From assembly GCA_949775045.1 (NCBI GenBank), contig OX459108.1, positions 5,831,961 through 5,895,960 of the forward strand: 64,000 bases of DNA, given 5' to 3'. This document shows, piece by piece, positions 62,701 through 64,000 of this stretch (its first letter is position 1; each line of letters opens with the position of its first letter). Both the position numbers and the translations under genes were made by a program. The DNA comes from Metridium senile (lineage: Eukaryota > Cnidaria > Anthozoa > Actiniaria > Metridiidae). Below the pieces are notes generated by a model that saw only the letters and a program-made list of their open reading frames with translations, was not told the DNA's origin and searched no databases.

Positions 62701-63536
62701 CAGTACATTACATTACTGGTTCTTTGCATCCAAGCGAGACGAATGTTGAGCTTGCATTGATAGAGACGTGAACAATTTTCCTGCAAGGTGTTAAAATATC
62801 TCTATCATTATTGTAAGCTTATAGTTTGTTTCGCTTTGATGCAAAGGCCTGGCTTCCTTTCAAGATGGCGCAGACAACTGTGAAGGGGAATGTTGTTGTC
62901 ACATTTGAGATGCTGATTACTCTTGAGATGACAATAATGATGTGTTGGTGTTTGTAAGGATAAGAGTGATAAATGTAAAAAGTAAGCAAAGTTTTGTACT
63001 TTGATAACAGATTAACATTTCAAACAAATTACTGCCTTTTTACATGGTTGTACAGTTAACGTTTGTTACTCCTTTTTAAAGAACGTCAATTTCTATTTCG
63101 TTATTTCTATTGTTATTGTTATGAGTGAAATCTGTATTTGTATATAATTTTCCACTGAGGCCTTTGTTGCCTGGTTTTGGTGCTTTTCTGATTTTTCAAA
63201 TTCATATATCTTCTTGCAAATTAAATAGTTTTTTCTCAAACTTTCACAAGTTATTGTTATCGTGAATGCCTATCATATGATAGCTTTCTTTTCCCTAAAA
63301 CATCAATTTTAAATATTATGATAATTAGTGGCAGCCATTTATTGAAGTCATGTATATTTGTTGCTGCTGTCTTTGTTGTTATTGGATCTCCTTATTGTTG
63401 TAATAATCATTATTGTTTATGTACTTGCTGTCATTACACTTATTGTATTGTTTCTTACCATGACTTGGTTCTGTTTTAGTTTTTCTTGTCTCTCTATGGT
63501 CACAAGCTGCCTGTTATGGCTTTGGATATCTCTTCG
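29727..63536 (+). CDS. WDR3: WD repeat-containing protein 3 (U3 snoRNP/Utp12 type), first 21 coding exons
   Basis: Exons: 29727-29909, 32785-32861, 35677-35739, 36675-36744, 37968-38017, 39294-39362, 40089-40167, 41845-42027, 42810-42917, 43194-43288, 49032-49059, 51184-51257, 55403-55445, 55759-55877, 56740-56811, 58554-58647, 59251-59352, 60632-60717, 61416-61484, 62372-62444, 63480-63536. All have GT-AG borders and phases that close, giving 598 codons; the human protein has about 943, so roughly the last third lies beyond the window. The start MVLTKSYLRY, the WD blades (VIVWDTRKQEK, GSIKIWNLSEG, DTDVIVWDVVNESGLYR, MLVKMWDLDTQHCF, SELRVWEI, CTVKFWEFDLV) and SLYGHKLPVMALDIS follow human WDR3 closely. 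The yeast relative Dip2/Utp12 is part of the UtpB complex in the small-subunit processome, so a nucleolar role in 18S rRNA maturation is expected. Exon 11 is only 28 bp. Introns are loaded with repeats; intron 10 contains another gene. Confidence 0.96.
29940..30062. repeat. Head-to-head copies of the CGAAGGGCTAAAG repeat
   Basis: taactttactgacgttttga, gctttagcccttcgtc is followed at once by ggagggctaaagttcgaaac, gtcagtaaagtta, forming a near-perfect palindrome of about 85 bp. The tail 'ttttttacggtgttaca' matches the flank of 27600-27700 in reverse. It lies 30 bp inside WDR3 intron 1. Confidence 0.7.
30294..30715. mobile_element. 422-bp foldback element with TATTAA target duplication
   Basis: The arms are about 150 bp: cacaggctccccaccatcct, then ttcgttctgggcttcctgtg on the left, and the mirror ending ggatggtggggagcctgtgg on the right. 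TATTAA is found exactly at 30288-30293 and 30716-30721. A second hairpin in the centre uses 'ttttaaagcgttttaaagcg'. Each arm carries the GGGCTTCCTGTGGTGGG motif. No coding capacity. Confidence 0.9.
31151..32001. mobile_element. 851-bp element with 9-bp target duplication (AGTCACACA)
   Basis: TAGCCTGAGAAAACAGAC opens the element at 31151 and its reverse complement closes it at 32001. AGTCACACA is present exactly on both sides (31142-31150, 32002-32010). The TIRs extend about 110 bp with few changes (gagcaacgagccgggaaatt and aattttccgactcgttgctc). A 9-bp duplication points to the Mutator-like group. Two short open frames inside (31201-31407, 31447-31653) have no recognised domain. Confidence 0.88.
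32040..32780. other. WDR3 intron 1, right part, little recognised
   Basis: The stretch has a poly-A run at about 32288-32302, a short 'ccaataattttttcaattattgg' palindrome at about 32609-32631, and no gene-like frame. Confidence 0.4.
33439..33705. repeat. MITE with GGCCTTTTCTATATCGAGCA ends
   Basis: ataattggccttttctatat, cgagcaagggactgg on the left pairs with ccagtcccttgctcgacatg, gaaaaggctaattgt on the right. The middle has no gene. A SINE-body piece (ccactgaggatgtaac, ccaccctcagtgg) lies just left at 33300-33380. Confidence 0.8.
33860..35633. mobile_element. 1.77-kb foldback element with ~800-bp arms and TTAA flanks
   Basis: GGTGGCTCGAGGTAG at 33860 and CTACCTTGAGCCACC ending at 35633 are the tips; TTAA lies at both outer edges. 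The arms run to about 34664 and from about 34872, leaving only ~205 bp between. Each arm has the same open frame in opposite direction (33912-34226 minus, 35267-35545 plus), beginning YIYTRTKYTFK and containing FFLTFPIDVLN; the two differ at about 10 residues. The frame resembles nothing I know and may be non-coding. It lies in WDR3 intron 2, so the pre-mRNA could fold into a very long hairpin. Confidence 0.9.
36010..36560 (-). mobile_element. 5' fragment of a LINE with endonuclease domain, degraded
   Basis: Read on the minus strand, pieces in several frames give GIKILGI, CKGIGTLALQSGDFLVYI and similar, which is the APE-type endonuclease style of RTE/CR1-like LINEs. Upstream of it is a conserved-looking leader (ccaccttatcgtggtgggac, ctatgtcggctgaag, ctggtagggtcaccc). 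Frameshifts and stops break the frame. It lies in WDR3 intron 3. Confidence 0.65.
36780..37290. other. WDR3 intron 4, left part, nothing recognised
   Basis: AT-rich sequence with a short 'atatatataa' run and no gene-like frame or clear repeat ends. Confidence 0.4.
37296..37672. repeat. ~375-bp MITE with internal TTCCTGTGG motifs
   Basis: agcccaactacttaatctga, ggaattttttaatg on the left pairs with cattttttcc-like 'gaaaaaattcctcagatgga' and ctagttgggct on the right. Inside are gtttcctgtggt (37392), gggattcctgtgg (37428) and, inverted, ctacaggaagccc (37541), i.e. three more copies of the motif seen before genes in this window. Confidence 0.7.
38090..38225. repeat. G/C-run MITE, CCTTTTAGGGT-family relative
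   Basis: It opens with 'aaccgggggaggggaggg' and a long G run and closes with a C run and 'ccgggtt'. The inner 'cacccctatccattttgtaaggaag' resembles the right end of 6631-6910. It lies 70 bp inside WDR3 intron 5. Confidence 0.6.
39008..39212. repeat. 205-bp MITE, GGCCCGGGCAAATGGCTTCAA ends
   Basis: aaggcccgggcaaatggctt on the left pairs with aagccatttttcctgggcc on the right. TTAAGTA is present on both sides (39001-39007, 39213-39219). The interior carries the same ttcaac/gttgaa phrases as 1-360. It lies 81 bp before WDR3 exon 6. Confidence 0.85.
39488..40031. repeat. Two neighbouring inverted-repeat units, one partly duplicated
   Basis: At 39488-39669 gctgcaggttttgtgctggt pairs with accagcgcaaaacctgcagc. 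At 39677-39843 accaccaaactggggaatga pairs with cattccccagtttggtggt. The inner part of the second unit (caaagtgaaca...gcactggc, aaaagacagagagtgtgaca) is repeated at 39897-40031 with a further 'aaagaaagtgggc' duplication. No genes. Confidence 0.75.
40588..40972. repeat. 385-bp MITE, copy 2
   Basis: Same length and nearly the same sequence as 19381-19765, with tacgccctatgcaaaaagag at the left and tttttgcatagggtgta at the right. It lies in WDR3 intron 7. Confidence 0.9.
40973..41840. other. WDR3 intron 7, right part, nothing recognised
   Basis: An open frame of about 100 codons (40951-41271) begins inside the MITE end and has no known domain; I take it as chance. The rest is AT-rich. Confidence 0.4.
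42076..42244. repeat. ~170-bp MITE, ATTTGACAAAAGGAACATTT ends
   Basis: tttgacaaaaggaacatttc, cacagg on the left pairs with cctgtggaaatgcgccttct, gtcaaa on the right. A related unit at 47011-47155 has aaagtgcatttacacatg and catgtaaatgcacctt ends with similar inner 'tcgaggtttagcc'. Confidence 0.8.
42477..42780. repeat. Inverted repeat AAACAATTATTGGATGAGG plus 'agccaatcagattctaga' end
   Basis: aaacaattattggatgaggt, ttttgtgatatc pairs with gatatcacaaaaccaaactt, caataattgttt at 42598-42628. The segment 42722-42780 (gattgtgaaaataatttgca, tgctcttagccaatcagatt) is found inverted at 48245-48293. The latter lies 30 bp before WDR3 exon 9. Confidence 0.65.
43822..43945. repeat. Three units of 'gagggcaatatctatatattgcc'
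   Basis: The unit with 'ttgagggcaatat' and 'atatattgcccttgaatact' occurs three times, the last shortened. Each unit is itself partly palindromic (ggcaatat/atattgcc). Confidence 0.75.
44053..44128 (-). repeat. tRNA-like sequence (Thr-like, TGT loop), pseudogene or SINE head
   Basis: On the minus strand: an A-box-like cagttagcataaagtg, an anticodon-loop-like ttTGTaa with weak stem, and a perfect B-box GGGTTCGATCC in a good T-arm (ggggttcgatcctc). The acceptor ends do not pair, so it is probably not a functional tRNA. Confidence 0.6.
44330..44421. repeat. 92-bp near-perfect palindrome
   Basis: agataaatacctcgaacgtc, ggcaataagcc, taaagccctcggggcc on the left is mirrored on the right with a four-base loop (tat). 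It would form a strong cruciform or RNA hairpin. It lies about 350 bp before the galactosyltransferase start codon, with a GC-rich centre in an AT-rich region. Confidence 0.85.
44661..44672 (+). promoter_or_regulatory. GGGCTTCCTGTG motif before the galactosyltransferase gene
   Basis: The motif lies 100-111 bp upstream of the start codon at 44772, the same type as before PCNP (9434) and WDR3 (29613). As this gene sits in an intron it needs its own promoter, which makes the position notable. Confidence 0.45.
44772..45881 (+). CDS. Beta-1,3-galactosyltransferase-like GT31 enzyme, single exon, nested in WDR3
   Basis: One uninterrupted frame from ATG at 44772 encodes 369 residues. A short cytosolic head is followed by one membrane segment (about residues 4-29, FNVFLAFGILFMVFLQLTMI), the type II Golgi layout. 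The catalytic part has GT31 marks: RREGIRNTW (126-134), LKSDDDVYIRLP with the metal-binding DDD at 212-214, YYGGAPYHNF, FNAGAFNVFSIDVL and HTDDAYIGIAA (the usual E-D-V-Y-x-G region is D-D-A-Y-I-G here, about 297-303). One N-glycosylation site (NES) is near 262. GT31 members transfer galactose or N-acetylglucosamine from UDP-sugar in beta-1,3 linkage; which one cannot be told. It lies on the same strand as WDR3, in intron 10. An AATAAA is at 46214-46219. Single-exon structure is normal for several vertebrate B3GALT genes. Confidence 0.93.
   Translation: MNRLRFNVFLAFGILFMVFLQLTMIMVVLNDRSAPAMVHTRLNTKLESTASLTQGADNLLVKTAATITRPILSSTKKHEVDMENDYHPFVDFRFVWPEVKPKLSNRDYFMIVSVNSAAHGDKYRSRREGIRNTWANKKFCENLKTDKKWLVLFSIGKVYDDKEDGLILDEANKHNDLLVGDFKDFYLNNVVKTFMGQLWAYSINPQYILKSDDDVYIRLPLVIDWLVAKKLPQKYYGGAPYHNFNVDRDPNGKWAVSKRYFNESKFPPFNAGAFNVFSIDVLPMLFNYVRKRRPFHTDDAYIGIAARDLGIDVVRIEGLLLEDNMPQGVKGFSDCRLHKARGFGHSLEPNLMQMLYKKYTNMCDHPVQC
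46222..46504. repeat. 283-bp foldback MITE, TTAGAGTGCTTACACTATGT ends, copy 2
   Basis: Both arms are about 120 bp and almost fully complementary (ttagagtgcttacactatgt, ctgttccagttgagtgatag). It starts three bases after the AATAAA of the galactosyltransferase gene, so it overlaps or bounds its 3' end. The sequence right after it (46505-46545, ggttcgactccccacgtcac) has a B-box and looks like a tRNA-derived scrap. Confidence 0.85.
47590..48005. repeat. Repeat with 'gatattttcccatat' ends
   Basis: tgattggctgatttccggcc, tgatattttcccatat and its mirrored counterparts near 47925-48005 (ggaaaaatatcagacctcgg, gatattttcccata) suggest a short inverted-repeat element. The ends are not sharp. Confidence 0.5.
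48376..48830. repeat. MITE with TTGACTCTTGTAAGCGACCA ends
   Basis: gttgactcttgtaagcgacc on the left is mirrored by 'ttgcttacaaaagtggttgt...gagagagtctacta' on the right. 'gttgcttacaa' and 'ggtcacttacaa' recur inside. It includes acacaggaagccc (48455) in its left arm. Confidence 0.75.
49310..49717. mobile_element. ~400-bp element with ~90-bp TIRs (CAGTCATTTGAAACAACGTT)
   Basis: cagtcatttgaaacaacgtt, gtcgccgactggcttcgcga, gagtatgggtagaaatcact, gaagc on the left is mirrored on the right starting 'gcttcagtgatttttaccca' and ending caaatgactg. It shares 'aacgttgtcg' with 25001-25263 and 'gggtagaaatcac' with 3120-3135, where only one end is visible. Confidence 0.85.
49715..51115. mobile_element. ~1.4-kb element with long diverged inverted arms
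   Basis: gtttaaccacgggctgtagg, atactttg...gagtc at 49715 is mirrored at about 51065-51105 (gagtatcctaaagcctgtgg, tttaac). The mirror continues inward: acaggaaacccat (49959) and tactaaatattcacagggta (49990) match gggtttcctgtt (50879) and accctgttaatatttagtac (50840). An open frame of 115 codons (50059-50406) and one of 60 (50645-50827) lie inside; neither resembles a known family. Confidence 0.7.
51405..51520. repeat. ~38-bp tandem repeat of palindrome TTTCATAAATTTATGAAA
   Basis: Three copies of gtttcataaatttatgaaat followed by 'cggtagggtcttgcgg'-like spacers. Each core is a perfect 18-bp palindrome. It is followed by 'gggcaactaagtatat' twice. Confidence 0.9.
51540..52075 (+). mobile_element. 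3' LINE fragment with A-rich tail
   Basis: Near 51625-51750 the frame YKDLIFYYKCRSGSYNIPID then NYVLPKNTQLTHSCKVLY resembles the C-terminal region of LINE ORF2 proteins. An AT-rich 3' region follows and ends in 'gtgattaaataaataaataa'. It lies in WDR3 intron 12. Confidence 0.65.
52480..53274 (+). pseudogene. Transposase relic (paired-like HTH plus partial DDE domain)
   Basis: From ATG 52480 the first ~110 residues read GGRTYRSGKALSEDVRI, then YTEIARELNISSAVVSNIWS, a paired-type helix-turn-helix as in Tc1/mariner and Pax proteins. After a frameshift near 52815 the frame continues with LPSGQNFSLKKITQVAQERF. After another it reads MAYTQLFIDYLFTKDLYMLK and YFDECGVKLPSIGMPSYGHS, where FDE holds the first catalytic Asp. 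A further break leads to FFEEAYNSFNPLTGRPTLEV then VMDNCARHF, with the second Asp. The third acidic residue and the C-terminus are missing. At least three frame breaks make this copy inactive. Confidence 0.85.
53577..54786 (-). pseudogene. Second transposon gene relic, coiled-coil and cysteine-rich, unknown function
   Basis: On the minus strand the first part (54786-54466) reads FEGFKERLMEEVSHLHKLNT and LLYFSVQLKRLLAKGKELSV. After a frameshift a segment AGYQTACGQCHLKLGHM, one in-frame TGA, then SC...PCKSTYLCGLLSKHSKEK follows. Its spacing C-x2-C-x4-GH-x4-C with later PC and CG...H looks like a zinc knuckle. A coiled coil (LLQKEIGHLNKKLETTGTEM) comes next. The last part (53810-53577) is acidic, EEAEEQLNNEIPNVESPSTE. 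I do not know a function. Similar partners to transposases exist in some DNA transposons, but I cannot name the family. Confidence 0.6.
55906..56018. repeat. GGCCTCCAATTTGGACTTGA hairpin element
   Basis: ggcctccaatttggacttga, cggcatttcaaagtcc pairs with ggactttgaaatgcagtcaa, gtctgaattggaggcc around a 35-bp centre. The same ends are at 3685-3764. Downstream to 56460 'tgaataattaatgag' occurs twice and 'tttcaaagt' several times, suggesting more family debris. Confidence 0.85.
56850..58530. repeat. GTGATGGTGATAATGTGATGG minisatellite array
   Basis: Variable units built from gtgatggtgat, aatgtgatgg, tagtgttaggtgtgatgg and ttaagttgattg fill most of WDR3 intron 15 and run almost to exon 16. No strict unit length. 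A 580-bp non-repetitive block interrupts it at 57091-57672. Confidence 0.92.
57091..57672. other. Non-repetitive insert inside the minisatellite
   Basis: Both flanks are the same array (ttaagttgattgt). The insert opens with tttaacctttgactcctacg, contains two overlapping open frames on opposite strands (57278-57466 and 57296-57565) with palindromic 'gtcaaaaatgac' and 'ggccattttcacaaca' phrases, and ends at 'ccctaacataacaacataac'. I do not recognise it and no clear terminal repeats are seen. Confidence 0.5.
60318..60545 (+). repeat. SINE-like element with A-box only
   Basis: 'aatgtagctcagttggttagtgtac' is a tRNA A-box and D-arm; a B-box is not clear. The rest (cacattttgttttgacttct, ctagctaagggaactattgg) is unlike the other SINEs here. 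It lies in WDR3 intron 17, 90 bp before exon 18. Confidence 0.5.
62066..62212. repeat. ~147-bp inverted repeat, AATTAATACATGG ends
   Basis: aattaatacatgggaagttg, gagatatgaaat on the left pairs with atttcatatccctgaacggc, catgtattaattt on the right. 'gatatcttacttgttcac' and its near mirror 'gtgggatatcaagttgaac' form inner arms. Confidence 0.75.
62488..62895. repeat. Copy of the TAGTCCCCTTC family with an insert
   Basis: tagtcccattcacagttccc at the left and aactgtgaaggggaatgttg at the right match the ends of 20201-20421. The central cgagacgaatgttgagcttg and gcaaggtgttaaaa phrases are shared, but about 190 bp of extra sequence (62530-62720) sits in the left part. Confidence 0.75.
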
Positions 63537-63635
63537 GTATGAATTCTATATGGACAGTTTCAATAGAAATAATCATGATCATTGTTGTCCTCGTCACCAT
63601 CACCATACTTTTTCTTCCAATCTTCACATTTTGTA

Positions 63636-64000
63636 ATTGTTACCACATCATCAACATCATTGTTATCATCAACATCATCATCATTGTCATTGTCATCATC
63701 AACATCATAGTTATCATCAACATCATCATCATTGTCATTGTCATCATCAACATCATAGTTATCATCAACATCATCATCATTGTCATTGTCATCATCATCA
63801 TCATCATCATTGTCATTGTCATCATCAACATCATCATCATTGTCATTGTCATCATCAACATCATTGTTATCATCAACATCATCATCATTGTCATTGTCAT
63901 CATCAACATCATAGTTATCATCAACATCATCATCATTGTCATTGTCATCATCAACATCATAGTTATCATCAACATCATCATCATTGTCATTGTCATCATC
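63636..64000. repeat. CATCATCAACATCAT minisatellite, runs off the right edge
   Basis: Units of about 48-51 bp made from catcatcaacatcatagtta, tcatcaacatcatcatcatt and gtcattgt repeat at least seven times. The minus-strand Met-Met-Thr frame is a by-product. It lies in WDR3 intron 21. Confidence 0.95.

Noticed and set aside
63640..63999. Met/Thr-rich open frame on the minus strand
   Set aside because: It is the translation of the CATCAT minisatellite.
1..64000. CRISPR array
   Set aside because: All regular repeats are direct tandem units without unique spacers, and the window is clearly eukaryotic.

Overview
The window looks like a piece of an intron-rich, AT-rich invertebrate animal genome. 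Five protein-coding genes are split by canonical GT-AG introns, a sixth is a single-exon gene inside an intron, and the rest is crowded with small inverted-repeat DNA transposons (MITEs), tRNA-derived SINEs, decayed LINE fragments and minisatellites. The gene set (WDR3, MCMDC2, PCNP, an inosine-uridine-type nucleoside hydrolase, a beta-1,3-galactosyltransferase) and the repeat style fit a cnidarian, probably an anthozoan, but the species cannot be fixed from sequence alone.

Layout from left to right. 1-912: dispersed repeat and a 30-bp minisatellite. 970-1693 (+): last two coding exons of a SAM-domain protein gene that enters from the left edge. 3.3-4.6 kb: LINE remnant and SINE. 4699-9321 (-): two-exon nucleoside hydrolase. 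9474-13788 (+): five-exon PCNP, divergent from the hydrolase with only 152 bp between start codons. 15473-29239 (-): complete MCMDC2 in 21 coding exons, tail-to-tail with PCNP. 29727-63536 (+): the first 21 coding exons (598 codons) of WDR3, which leaves the window on the right. WDR3 is divergent from MCMDC2. Its intron 10 holds a complete single-exon GT31 galactosyltransferase gene (44772-45881), and its intron 12 holds a 2.7-kb TA-flanked transposon.

The genes do not form one pathway. WDR3 is a ribosome-biogenesis factor, MCMDC2 a meiotic recombination factor, PCNP a nuclear PEST protein, the hydrolase a nucleoside-salvage enzyme, and the galactosyltransferase a Golgi enzyme. What links them is arrangement: two head-to-head pairs and a nested gene each have a copy of GGGYTTCCTGTG just upstream of the start codon. 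The same motif recurs inside the arms of several inverted-repeat elements.

The most interesting items are this promoter/transposon motif; a Tc1/mariner-like element with a decayed transposase on one strand and a decayed cysteine-rich second gene on the other; a 1.77-kb foldback element with roughly 800-bp arms in a WDR3 intron; an 851-bp element with an exact 9-bp target duplication; and a possible hammerhead-like repeat. All exon boundaries were worked out by eye from splice signals, reading phase and remembered family sequence, with no transcript evidence.
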